A stretch of 64,000 nt of DNA from Sipunculus nudus (lineage: Eukaryota > Annelida > Sipuncula > Golfingiida > Sipunculidae): the NCBI GenBank assembly GCA_026874595.1, contig CM049316.1, positions 68,036,676-68,100,675 on the forward strand. The letters run 5' to 3'. Of this stretch, positions 34,839 to 46,308 are shown piece after piece (positions within the stretch are counted from its first letter, which is position 1; each line of letters opens with the position of its first letter). A program made the translations under genes and the position numbers. Under the pieces are notes generated by a model that saw nothing but the letters and a program-made list of their open reading frames with translations, had not been told where the DNA came from and did no database searches.

Positions 34839-36223
34839 CAAAGCTGTTTTAACCTAAAGTCAGTTCAGGCTCATTGTATCTTCCATTCACAAGGACTTGG
34901 ATTGCTCGAGCACAGTGCACTTGCTAAGTGGTCACGGTAGGATAGCACAATTCATACAATGAGGGTTTCATAAACAAAATAACGTTACAAATGACATTAA
35001 GCTGGTTTTTTTTTCAATAACGGGAAGGGTAGCAGCAACGTAAAAACCAGTGCCCATGAGGAATAAATAAACACGCCCTCTAATAGTTTATGGAACTGCA
35101 AAAATTTAAGACATTTTAATACATCTAATAATCGACCCGGTGGGCTTATTTTATATCCTACAAATATCTATCAAATCTTTTGTGCTAGGTCAGCGTTCCT
35201 TAAATTCTGAGTCTTTTTACAACGTAGCTTTCACCTTTGGAGACTATTCCTTTTAAATATACCATTTTCCTCTGCATAATTGACACTGATTTATATTTGT
35301 AAGTGCACACACATACATTTATATATTATAAAAGTCATGCGTAAAAGAATTAAACAGACAGGCTTACCGTGTAGGTCCAAGCTTGTAATACGTTTCTAGC
35401 ATGGGGTTCAAGATGGCTTGCTTGGAGATCTGTATAACCTTTATACGAGTTCTTACATGCTATACCACGCGAGTCCTATCAAGCATACAAATACTACCAT
35501 ATACTACCTCTGAATATTCCAACCTTTAAACGTACCTGGTGAACACTATGTGCGCATTGCTTAGTCTAAAGCTTCTTCAGCGATTACGTATGAATGACAT
35601 TGCAATCAAACAGAACACGCTAGCCGCGTATATCTTACGCGCCACAGCTGTTTTTTGCAAGAATACCCTTTCTACTGGCCGACAATAGCTGGGACGTCTA
35701 TTCAGTTCAGTTAGCGACGTCTAAATCAAGATGATCAAGGGTGTTTCAGCTGAAACTAAGGGTCGGTTCACGATATATAGTTTAATTGGGACAAAACAAT
35801 CACAATATCTCAGAGCACTCTTCCGGGGCAAAGGCTAATCCGACAGTCAATGACTGATTTCGCACCTTTATTACCTTCATCCCGTCATCGCTTAATATTT
35901 TGAAATAAAAAAATTTATTATAAAAGTTACCCTCGGATCATGATGCTCCGCTCACAAGGTTACCCGTACATGATTTACTAGGAAATTGTTAAACTCAAAA
36001 TGGACCGACTATGACGAAATTTACATATGTTCTTTCACAAATGTTCTGATTAAAGGACAAAAATTCAATTTTTCGTTCAAGCCCAAAATATACGATTGTT
36101 TCGATTGTTACTCTGAGTAAACTGACTTTGACAGTCTCATAATATTCATGTCCAGTTTTAGCAATATCCATGAATCCACTCTTTACTTCACATAATATTA
36201 TTTATTACCATGATATGTTTACA
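34839..36223. other. Intergenic DNA, nothing recognised
   Basis: No repeat or exon with clear borders. Confidence 0.5.
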
Positions 36224-36480
36224 GTTTATATATTCTTGTTGGGTAAGTGAAAATTATTAAAGCAGACTTGTTTAATAAAACATTCGACTTGTTGACAGAG
36301 GGTAGAAATATACCCGATATCTGTATATTTTGCTTGAGAAAAAAATATTAAAACAGACTTGTTTGATAACACATACTTATTTTTTTAACTTACTTAAAGT
36401 TTATATATTCTTGTTTGGCAGGTGAAAAATATTAGTGTAGACTTGTTTAAAAAAATATTAATTCACAAAACATAATTTGA
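36224..36480. repeat. Degenerate tandem repeat, ~88/175-bp period
   Basis: GTTTATATATTCTTGTT at 36224 recurs at 36399. AGCAGACTTGTTTAATAA-like text occurs three times, about 88 bp apart. Confidence 0.6.
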
Positions 36481-36484
36481 TAAT

Positions 36485-36632
36485 AGAGTGTACACATTCC
36501 TTTCTATGTTCTATCCAATTCTATGGCTTTTGTCATCTAATGTACACCTTCTATGACTTAACCAATGGAATGTACACACTTTATAACTTTGTATACCTTG
36601 TAACCTAGAATGTATACATTCTATAGTAAGCT
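36485..36632. repeat. Degenerate minisatellite of TGTACAC/TTCTATG units
   Basis: Four spaced units (near 36487, 36540, 36571 and 36611), each with TGTACAC or TGTATAC followed by a TTCTATG-like run. Confidence 0.5.
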
Positions 36633-36633
36633 A

Positions 36634-36636
<3 letters not shown>

Positions 36637-36690
<54 letters not shown>
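36637..36690. repeat. (TA)n microsatellite
   Basis: About 50 bp of TA dinucleotides. Confidence 0.95.
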
Positions 36691-36693
<3 letters not shown>

Positions 36694-36850
36694 AAAGTTA
36701 ATATAAAGAATAACGTTTTCAAGAAGACTTTCTCTCTAAGTCTGAGTAACGTGTAAGGACGGGCAGAGAGTGAATATTTCCTTTTTTTATGGTGTGTAAT
36801 TATATACACCTGTCATGATAGTTTCTGCCTTTCAAAACATCTATTTGCAG

Positions 36851-37097
36851 GGGTCTCCTGGTCTCAAGCTCTTTGGAGTGCTCCGAATATTTTTTTTACT
36901 AAACATTGCAAACAGAATGCGAGGCGGTGCACGACAATTAGACCCTGCTACCCGCCGCTTCAATAATGTCAGCCCTTTCAGGTTTTTATTTGAAGACCGT
37001 GCATGTTCAGTCAAGGGAGACCCAGAAGGGATCAAAGGTGTTTTCGCTCTGCCTTCAGCAGATCCAGGGCATAGAATAGGGAAGATACACGGGGAGT
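36851..37097 (+). CDS. Exon-like segment, product not recognised
   Basis: An open frame follows an acceptor-like TATTTGCAG (to 36850) and reads GSPGLKLFGVLRIFF, then NRMRGGARQLDPATRRFNN and FEDRACSVKGDPEGIKG. A donor-like GAGT|GTAAGG lies at 37097/37098. It is markedly less AT-rich than its flanks. No family is recognised, so host exon and mobile-element fragment are both possible. Confidence 0.28.
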
Positions 37098-37424
37098 GTA
37101 AGGTCCAATATTATTACATTACTAAAGCTTTTCTAGAGGATTACTTACTCGAGGAGTATATTACTTTTTCACATTCCGGCATGTAAATAAAAAGATATCA
37201 AGCAAGTTATACCTGTATCCAGATGACCAAATTATACGTTACTGAAATTTAATTGACAATGCACAAAAAATGATGAGTGAAGAAAAATCTGAGTCTAATG
37301 TTTATCACCAGGGATGTCGTTTTAAGAGCGTAATACTGAATTAAGACAGCATAGCACTTTGGCCGAGAGAGTGTCTCGAGTTTTTTAAAGGAAATTCCAG
37401 ATTTCCTTCTCGTACGGCTTAATC

Positions 37425-37516
37425 CTATGGCGGTCGTTATCGATTGGGTACCTGCGACTTGTAGTGCGATATATATTTCTACTAGGGTAATCCAGTTGGT
37501 AGAGCGGTATCTACTA
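37425..37516 (+). repeat. Outlying units of the 39-bp minisatellite
   Basis: Two to three diverged 39-bp units (markers GGTA, CCAGTTGGTAGAGCGGTAT, CTACTA) end at the TA where the 37.5-38.6 kb transposon inserted. The array resumes in register after it. Confidence 0.7.
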
Positions 37517-38586
37517 CAGTCCAATCCCTTTAATCGGGCATCATCGGGGATTAAGAATTTTGCCAGATAATGCATTTTGCTGCATTATGTATCAAGGACA
37601 TCTCAAGGAGAATGCACTCTATACACACAGGGGAGAACAATTCTCTCTGCATATGTTATACGCATTTTAAAATATACATTAAAATAGGCATTAAAAAGAT
37701 AAAATAAGTAAATTAACGCCATCACATGTTTATAATCTACTTTATTCAGCGATAAAGTAACACCGAGATTTACGACATTTATATTATGTAAACCGAGTGA
37801 ATCCCTAGAACCATTACATTACCACATTGTATATATAGGCCTATTTATAAAGTGTTTCACACAGGGGTAAAGTGCAACTGAGGTAACCGGCGTTGTAGAA
37901 CCTGTCCAATGTGTGCTGTGTGTTGTCACGTACAGCGGCTGCAATAGGTCTAGGGAACAGCGTTCGCTGAAATACTTTGGCTTTGTCCTTGTGTACCCGA
38001 GCAGGCCATGCAGACACTGTCTTGCTTTTAGTTGTAGGCAATGCCTTTTCGTCCGTGTTCAGGTCACGCTCGTCGTCACCCTAATTTTCTTTTTTATTCC
38101 CGGCCGAAACAAGATGAAAAAATGTCCTTGTCACTTAGTATGTCACCTGTGGGAACCGCAGAAGCTACGGCGGAATATTTTTCCTCTATCACAACTCGGG
38201 ATAGCTCGGCAAAAGCTGGCAGGGACCCAGAATCTAGGGGCTGTTTGGTGGAATGCCGGGGACAGCCGAGCAAACAACCATCAGTTAATTCAGGACTAAT
38301 TAGTTACATGCTCATCACGAAACTGCGAGTCTGTTTGCTCTGCCTGACGTTGGGCTCATACATGAGCGGCAATGGGCCCTTCGATGTTTATCGGCCGGGA
38401 GGTCACTCAGGAGTGCCAGATTATGCGAATACCGTTTTTTCTTTATTAGAGAAGTTGGTTCCTTGGAATGGGACCGGAGCCGGATAACGCAACATGCCGG
38501 ATTATGTCCTTAAAATATAATTAAGGGAAACCCGTTCTCAAGGAATATGCAGGATTATCAAATGCCGGATTGAAAGGGTCCGACTC
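37517..38586. mobile_element. TA-flanked DNA transposon inserted in the minisatellite (1,070 bp)
   Basis: Left end CAGTCCAATCCCTTTAATC; right end, reverse-complemented, GAGTCGGACCCTTTCAATCC. These are imperfect inverted repeats followed inside by GGCAT. TA lies at 37515-37516 and 38587-38588, and deleting the element restores the minisatellite text (CTAC TA CCCC TAGGGTACATCC). Such ends and the TA target fit the Tc1/mariner-pogo group. Several frames of 66-148 codons cross the GC-richer middle (37.84-38.49 kb), but none shows a recognisable transposase motif, so it is probably non-autonomous. Confidence 0.72.
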
Positions 38587-38588
38587 TA

Positions 38589-39023
38589 CCCCTAGGGTAC
38601 ATCCAACTGGTAGTACGGTATATATTGCCAGAGTGGAACCTCTTCTTACGGACAACTCTGTACTAAGGCCACCTCCTATTTATGTCCACTTACGGTCCTA
38701 TGAGAATAGGTCCCGAAATCTATAACTTCCCTACTAAGGGCACCTCCCTATTGTGAGCAAAATATCCGGTCCTGTCAGCGTCCGCAATTCGTAGGTTCTA
38801 CTTTATTACTATGATTGTACATGCAGCTGATAGTGCGGTAACTTCTAACACTAGGGTACATCCAGCTGGTGGTGCGGTATCTGCTCCTCACAGGGTACAT
38901 CCAGCTGTTGGTGGAGTAATTACTACCACTAGGATACATACAGCTGCTAATGCTGTATCTTCTACCACAAGGTTACATCCAGCCGGTAGTGATGTATCTA
39001 CTACCACCAGGATACACCCAGCT
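38589..39023 (+). repeat. 39-bp minisatellite, monomeric part
   Basis: Diverged units of 39 bp (type GGTACATCCAGCTGGTGGTG, CGGTATCTACTACCACTAG). From 38811 they keep frame, giving a 13-residue repeat of type RVHPAGGAVSTTT. A small element (38629-38803) interrupts them. This monomer array runs without a break into the 154-bp higher-order array. Confidence 0.85.
38629..38803. mobile_element. Small pogo-like MITE in the minisatellite (~175 bp)
   Basis: Left CAGAGTGGAACCTCTTCTTA and right (reverse complement) AAGTAGAACCTACGAATTGC are weak inverted repeats of the GAACCTC type also seen at 49.85 kb. It splits a minisatellite unit. Boundaries are approximate. Confidence 0.4.
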
Positions 39024-40950
39024 GGTGGTGCGGTATCTACTACCACTGGGGTTCCTCCAGCTGGTGGTGCGGTATTTACTTCGATTAGGGTACATCTAGC
39101 TAGTGTTGTGGCATTTACTATCACTGGGATATATCTAGTTTGTGTGCGGTATTTGTTGTCAGAGGTAACATGCAGCTGGTGGTGTGGTATCTACTACCAC
39201 TGGGGTTCCTCCAGCTGGTGGTGCGGTATTTACTTCGATTAGGGTACATCTAGCTAGTGTTGTGGCATTTACTATCACTGGGATACATCTAGTTTGTGTG
39301 CGGTATTTGTTGTCAGAGGTAACATGCAGCTGGTGGTGTGGTATCTACCACCACTGGGGTTCCTCCAGCTGGTGGGGCGGTATTTACTTCGATTAGGGTA
39401 CATCTAGCTAGTGTTGTGGTATTTACTATCACTGGGATATATCTAGTTTGTGTGCGGTATTTGTTGTCAGAGGTAACATGCAGCTGGTGGTGTGGTATCT
39501 ACTACCACTGGGGTTCCTCCAGCTGGTGGGGCGGTATTTACTTCGATTAGGGTACATCTAGCTACAGTTGTGGCATTTACTATCACTGGGATACATCTAG
39601 TTTGTGTGCGGTATTTGTTGTCAGAGGTAACATGCAGCTGGTGGTGCGGTATCTACCACCACTGGGGTTCCTCCAGCTGGTGGGGCGGTATTTACTTCGA
39701 TTAGGGTACATCTAGCTACAGTTGTGGCATTTACTATCACTGGGATACATCTAGTTTGTGTGCGGTATTTGTTGTCAGAGGTAACATGCAGCTGGTGGTG
39801 TGGTATCTACTACCACTGGGGTTCCTCCAGCTGGTGGGGCGGTATTTACTTCGATTAGGGTACATCTAGCTAGTGTTGTGGCATTTACTATCACTGGGAT
39901 ATATCTAGTTTGTGTGCGGTATTTGTTGTCAGAGGTAACATGCAGCTGGTGGTGTGGTATCTACTACCACTGGGGTTCCTCCAGCTGGTGGTGCGGTATT
40001 TACTTCGATTAGGGTACATCTAGCTACAGTTGTGGTATTTACTATCACTGGGATACATCTAGTTTGTGTGCGGTATTTGTTGTCAGAGGTAACATGCAGC
40101 TGGTGGTGTGGTATCTACTACCACTGGGGTTCCTCCAGCTGGTGGGGCGGTATTTACTTCGATTAGGGTACATCTAGCTACAGTTGTGGCATTTACTATC
40201 ACTGGGATATATCTAGTTTGTGTGCGGTATTTGTTGTCAGAGGTAACATGCAGCTGGTGGTGCGGTATCTACCACCACTGGGGTTCCTCCAGCTGGTGAT
40301 GCGGTATTTACTTCGATTAGGGTACATCTAGCTAGTGTTGTGGCATTTACTATCACTGGGATACATCTAGTTTGTGTGCGGTATTTGTTGTCAGAGGTAA
40401 CATGCAGCTGGTGGTGTGGTATCTACTACCACTGGGGTTCCTCCAGCTGGTGGGGCGGTATTTACTTCGATTAGGGTACATCTAGCTACAGTTGTGGCAT
40501 TTACTATCACTGGGATATATCTAGTTTGTGTGCGGTATTTGTTGTCAGAGGTAACATGCAGCTGGTGGTGCGGTATCTACCACCACTGGGGTTCCTCCAG
40601 CTGGTGGTGCGGTATTTACTTCGATTAGGGTACATCTAGCTACAGTTGTGGCATTTACTATCACTGGGATATATCTAGTTTGTGTGCGGTATTTGTTGTC
40701 AGAGGTAACATGCAGCTGGTGGTGCGGTATCTACCACCACTGGGGTTCCTCCAGCTGGTGGTGCGGTATTTACTTCGATTAGGGTACATCTAGCTACAGT
40801 TGTGGCATTTACTATCACTGGGATACATCTAGTTTGTGTGCGGTATTTGTTGTCAGAGGTAACATGCAGCTGGTGGTGCGGTATCTACCACCACTGGGGT
40901 TCCTCCAGCTGGTGGGGCGGTATCTATTATCACTGGGTTACATCAATGTG
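39024..40950 (+). repeat. 154-bp higher-order tandem array, ~12.5 copies
   Basis: Unit starts fall at 39024, 39178, 39332, 39486, 39640, 39794, 39948, 40102, 40256, 40410, 40564 and 40718, with a partial unit from 40872. Each 154-bp unit is four 39-bp-type monomers of 39, 39, 39 and 37 bp, the fourth having lost 2 bp. Variants (AGTGTTGTGG versus ACAGTTGTGG in monomer 3; GGTGGTGCGG versus GGTGGGGCGG in monomer 2; ATATAT versus ATACAT) are shuffled among units, as unequal exchange or gene conversion would give. The recurring 63-70-codon frames are by-products of the repeat. Confidence 0.97.
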
Positions 40951-41377
40951 GTAGATTGGTAGCCATTACTATGGTAATAAGTTGCCACACATCATCTGTC
41001 TTATTGTTTGTTGCTTGATCTGCCAGTCATCTGGGCTGCCTCTGTCCAGAACAGCTGTCTGTAGTTAAATCAAGCGTGCTTCAATAGTACTACAGCACAA
41101 TTACCGTTTAAACAACATGACATCCCCGCTGTATTCAGGTATAGCCCCTGCTTTATTGTTTTTCTTTTTAAAGCTTTCTAGTGAATAAACTTATGTGCTG
41201 TATCTCCGAAAACCGCTGTATATACTTTTTGAGAAACAGATTCATGCACGGAAGTGTCGGTTGGTGTGATGGCGGCCATTACTCAGTTTACAATGAAAGG
41301 TGAATCAAACAATTTATTCACAATAATTTATTGACGTTTGGGCTGAGAGTGTAAGTTGAGATATTTCTGAAACACAA
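40951..41377. other. Intergenic DNA with a possible short first exon
   Basis: At 41269 ATGGCGGCCATTACTCAG opens a short frame that meets a donor-like AAAG|GTGAAT near 41305. Too little to call a gene. Confidence 0.3.
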
Positions 41378-41839
41378 TTGTGGAGACTAAATCAAGTTTA
41401 CACTACCAATCACCAAAAGATAATGCAAGCGTATGTCATGCAAGAGTTCATAGATTTAGACTCTGCATATTGTGTGAATATGGTTATTTTATCTTCACAG
41501 AAAATGAATTCATTAATACTTTTTTCAACAATCATAATCGAGGGTGGTGCCACTCAACCATTGTCACGCAACGGTATCGGGAATACTGAATTTTGGGAAC
41601 AACAAAAAGTGTGTCCAAAGGGAGGCTCTTTTTTCCATATGTCCCCACCAAATCCTGAGGAATTTAACATTTTTACGTCTATTGCAGGGCAATTTACCAG
41701 AAACTCTCCCACGTCGGCCCATGTAATCTTGGCCGTGAAACACCCCTCCCTCGCAAATGCAGCCGAAGTCCTGCGAACATACCCAAGCATAGAGCCCAAA
41801 ATATGCTGGTACCCTCAAAACTGTGTCCCGTCCATGTGA
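41378..41839 (+). CDS. Open segment of unknown nature (several frames open)
   Basis: A 154-codon plus frame (from a GTG-type codon, no ATG start) and overlapping frames on both strands at 41.54-41.82 kb lie in less AT-rich DNA. Text such as SFFHMSPPNPEEFNIF and HPSLANAAEVLRTYP matches no family I recognise. Being open in many frames suggests composition, not selection. Confidence 0.15.
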   Translation: MWRLNQVYTTNHQKIMQAYVMQEFIDLDSAYCVNMVILSSQKMNSLILFSTIIIEGGATQPLSRNGIGNTEFWEQQKVCPKGGSFFHMSPPNPEEFNIFTSIAGQFTRNSPTSAHVILAVKHPSLANAAEVLRTYPSIEPKICWYPQNCVPSM

Positions 41840-42709
41840 TAGGATTATTCACTAGAAGTTCTTCATGAGTGTGAATATCAATGTAATCCTGTCAAAAATG
41901 AGGTCTCAATACTGATTTGCTGCTTTTCCGTGAACATGATAAAATGAAACCGGCATTTTGTCCGTAGGTATGAATATAGTGTCATTTTTTTAAATCTCTA
42001 ACTGAGCAAAGTATGGGATGAAACGTCTAACACTGAAGGCACACCTCTGCCAACATCCCGTTATTTATTCTAATTAATTCTCCATCAGATGTCTGCATCA
42101 GTGCATGGCAATTCCTTAGCAGGAGACAGATATACAAATGTACAGGGCAAGGGCGTCCTAAGAGGGCGGTATAATAAATTTTAAAGGTTCGGTGGGGGGG
42201 GGGGAGGGGGGGGAGGGGGGGGGGCTAGGTTTCCTCTTTACGATAGAATTACTCAATTCCCTAATTCCCAATTAAAGGCAGTATGTGATCCCTGTGAGAG
42301 TTCCATTGTACATAAACATGCAGGTAGCTTCAGAAATTTTGAGAAATACCGAAGTAACAGAATGCACTGATTGATTGACTAGTGCTTTACAATAACCTGC
42401 ACGAGTATTAACTGTGCCATGCTCACGATCAAGAGTACAACTTGCATTACGGCGTACTTTATTCCCACTTAATTTTATACTTAATTTTTTTAATCTTTTT
42501 AAAGTTGCAAAAAACACGGTCATTGGATCATTAATAGCATAGTATTTAAAATCTCTCGTCCTTTAATAATATTAAGAAAATAGACGATAATAAAAACCCA
42601 CAACCTACTGCATACATTTTCCTCATTTTCAAAATCAGGTTCCTCCTTTTTTTAAACAATTATTGTTGGCTTTTAGAAAGTATAAATTTTGTATTTCTAT
42701 ACCAATTTA
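41840..42709. other. Intergenic DNA with a long interrupted G tract
   Basis: At 42191-42224 a G tract broken by single T and A bases contains four or more G runs, enough for a G-quadruplex. Nothing else recognised. Confidence 0.5.
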
Positions 42710-43690
42710 AGCTCAGCTGACTCAGAAAGTCATCTCCGCTATAGCGTTCACCCTTTGTCCGGCGTCCGTCCGGTTGTCTGGCGGGCCGGCCGTTCGTTCG
42801 TTAACCGGGCAAAAATCGTAACGGTAAGATCTAGAACCTTTTAAATGTACATCAAGGGAGGTTCTGGGCAAATCTCCTTGGAAACCTGAAATTAGACCAC
42901 GGTGACCTATATCTTTTTACTACGGGCCGAAAACTTCATTTTGAGCAAAGACGGTCAGTCGGGGTACAAATTGAATCCATTAGGCCTAGAAGCCACTCAC
43001 ATGACATTTAGGGAGGCTCTAGGCCAATTTCTTCGGAAACCCGAAATTAGGTCACTGTGACCTATATTCTGCCACCGTTTAGGGAAAAGATGTCATATGA
43101 GCACCCTGAATGTCAGATAGGGACAAATCATATCTGTTTGGCACAGAATCTTTTATCAAAATATCCTGGGAGTTTCTAAGCAAATCTCCTTGGAAACCCG
43201 AAATTAAGTCATGGTGACCTATATTTTGTAACCGACGGGCCGAAAACACGATTTTGAGCAACCAGAAAGTCGATTTTGGGCACAAATTGTATCCATTAGG
43301 CCTAGAGTCCTCCAACATTCAGAGACGTCCAAGGCAAATGTCCTTGGAAAGTTGAAATCAGGTCACTGTGACCTATATTCTGCTACCTATAAAAAAATAT
43401 CAGATGAATATCCTGAATGTTAGATGGAGACAGACCTTATCTGTTAAGCCTAGAATATTCTAAGACAACATCCTGGGAGGTTCTATGCAAAACTCCTTGG
43501 AAACCTGAAATTATGTCATGGTGACCTACATTTTGCGACCTACAGGCTAAAAACAGGATTTTGAGCACCCAGAAAGTCAGACAGGGCACACATTGTATCC
43601 ATGAGCCCTAGACTTTTCTAATATGGCATTCAGGGAAGTCCTTGGCAGTTCTCCTAAAAAACTAGAATTGGGTCATGTTGACCAATATTC
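42710..43690 (+). repeat. TCCG-headed dispersed tandem-repeat element, copy 3 (divergent)
   Basis: The head (AGCTCAGCTGACT...AGTCATCT, GCTATAGCG, CACCCTTTGTCCGGCG) matches the other copies. The monomers form a different subfamily with AACCTGAAATTAG, GGTGACCTATAT and TTTTGAGCA markers in a period of about 300 bp, repeated about three times. Confidence 0.75.
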
Positions 43691-46308
43691 TGCGAGCTAT
43701 CAATATTTAAGAATTACCCGCGTATGTGCTTTTATTGGTCGCTTAGTTTTATCGAAATGTATGCCATGCGATATTGTCAGGATTATTATTAAGGACATTA
43801 TTGATATTATCATGACAAACTGTAGATAAACAGTTCATTTTTCTCTAAGACGAAATTCACAGCCTGGCATCTCTCCCCATACTGAAGGCTTCTGAGGTTG
43901 TTGCATGAGCAGCATTGTCTATTCATTTTAGAAGGTATATACCATGTGTTAACTTGTTACACCTTCTTATATATTATACATACATAGTAGGCGGGCCACC
44001 TTCTTATATGTTTATACATTGGTAGGTTTCAGGAACGTGTGGTATATGAGCATTCGGAAATGAAGTTATGCGTATTAATGTGTCTTCGACGTATTGAATG
44101 TACAACAAATGAACATTCACTTTCGTCGATTCTAATAATCCTCAAAATCACACTCGGTATGTCCAATCTCCGGGGGGGGTTACTGGCACGGGTGCAAGCC
44201 AGATCGGACAGGACATTTAACCCGATTTGTCAAGATAAGCGGGAGAGCGGAGTACTATAGTATATAGTCAAACACGGTCAGGACAATAGACCAAGACTAT
44301 AAACTCCGAAGGAGAGATTCCCATTCAGCTTTGATGGCAGAGTACTCCCTCCTTCTATGTTAAACCTCCTTGATGTGAATGAAGGTTGTAAGGTGCGTTT
44401 GTTTTGGCTCAGTTACTCAGATAATTCTTGGGCAGCACTTTTCCTGACCACTACCGCCTATCATATCCTATATCTGTCCAAATACACCAATATCTGGCTA
44501 TCGGGTTTCATGTCAGACCAGTAATAAGAGAACACTAAAAATATGCATTCCAAGGAATGCAGGCCTCCGTCATGGGCGTGGTCCTTAATGTGGGGTACTC
44601 CGCAACCCGTGTTTTCATTCACTTTTTGGCAAATATTCCCAGAATAATTAGTGCATATATTCCCCTACTAGAACTTGTATTAACTTATTCGGACCATATT
44701 CCAATGTTCAATAAGGCATATCTGGCTGTACATTGGTAAATATTCCTGATCAGGAGCCGGAATCTATTCTTCATTGTTCCATTCCAGAGGAGCCATGAAA
44801 AATCATGGGATTCCCTTCATGACTGCGCGAGTTTTGCTGTGAACAAACACCCACTTACACAGAAAAGTTTCTTTTTAACTGAAATACCATTAAAACCTGA
44901 AATATATAAACGTTTCGTTACTTCACTGAAGTTTTTCGTTAATTTAGATGAATTATGTATATATGGTGAATGATAGTATCGACCAAGACTGAAGTGTGCC
45001 TCGTTGTGTCTAAATAAATGTCAGGTCACACGACAAGGCCTGTGTATACATTGTATTTATGAATTTAAATTTATTAGCAACCGAATTTATCCAACTTTTG
45101 TCAAGGAAAATGTTACTTATATATATATATAAAATGTGGGAACTGTAAATATTAAAATATATGTCTCCCAGTTTCAACAGGTATTCGGGCATGGTGATGG
45201 TCTTCGTCCACTCCGACAAAGGTGAAGAAATTTTGAAACTCCGGTAACGATATCTGGACTTCAGCATACAAACTAATTCTGATGACCACTGGCGATTAAT
45301 AAGAAAATGGTTACCTATAAGCTGTGGTTGTGAGTTTATGTCTCGAAAGGCATGTTGTACATATTGTGAAAATTTAGACTCGACACAAGCGGTTAAAATG
45401 CTGAGGTATTCAGTTAGTCTACCATCATTAAGTCAGAGGGAAAGGCGGTAATGTTAGTAAATTTCCTTTTTGGTGTCTTCTTACACACAGGTACACAAAC
45501 ATACACGTTTCTCAATACGGTAGTGTCTCTAATTCGCCTACTCATTCTCTCCACATATTATTTTATTTCTTCATTTTATAGTTCGTTTCCCTTAAAAACG
45601 TGTCTGGTTTCATCAAGTAGCTTCTTATATGCTTATTAAAACAGCCATCTAGAATATATTTAAGTATTAATTGATTTATTGAAATATAATACATAATGAT
45701 TAATATAATTACTGGCGTACAACTTATGTCTTTATACTGATGACGTGTAACTCATGGGACTCAATAAAGACAAAAAAAGGGTGTTGTGAAAATGGTATTT
45801 AATCATGGTTGATTGAACAAGGCTATGAGTACAATACTAGTATGTGAAGACTGAAGCAATGTCATTAGTTGTGTAACATATATATAAATATGCATGAGAA
45901 ACCTGTGGGATATGACACCATGTCGACATCCTGAACTTAATACTTGTGATATGTATTGGTCCAGGGGGAAATAGGATTTTCGGGTTATCTAGGGAGTTAG
46001 TCTATATAGTATTGAGTTTGTATCCGGGCTGGCCGATCGAATCCGCCATATAAGTGTCTTGCATCTTCCACATCGATGTTGGTAGTCATTGGTTTATCGA
46101 CGACTGTGGAAGAGAGCCAACAAATGGTCGTTACAGTAGCAAAACGACGTTTGCCGAGCTCTGGTTCGTCCGCCAGAACACATGTTTTTTTAATGTATTC
46201 AAAAAGGATAAATCAACTTCAAGTAACTATTTGTTATGTATGATGAATACATGTACATCAGAAGAATTTCATGATTAAGAAAGTATTTGAATATACTGGT
46301 ATAATTTT
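43691..46308. other. Intergenic DNA
   Basis: Contains the 44560-44830 segment that loosely matches 26840-27115, and a short (TA)n at about 45119-45132. No exon with clear borders. Confidence 0.45.

Noticed and set aside
34592-34940. Gly-rich frames resembling a small Gly-rich protein
   Set aside because: The Gly run is the poly-G tract of the 34.63-34.83 kb MITE.
39184-40628. A series of near-identical 70-codon frames that could look like a tandem gene family
   Set aside because: They recur every 154 bp as a by-product of the higher-order repeat, which shifts frame each unit. There are no start contexts or flanking signals.
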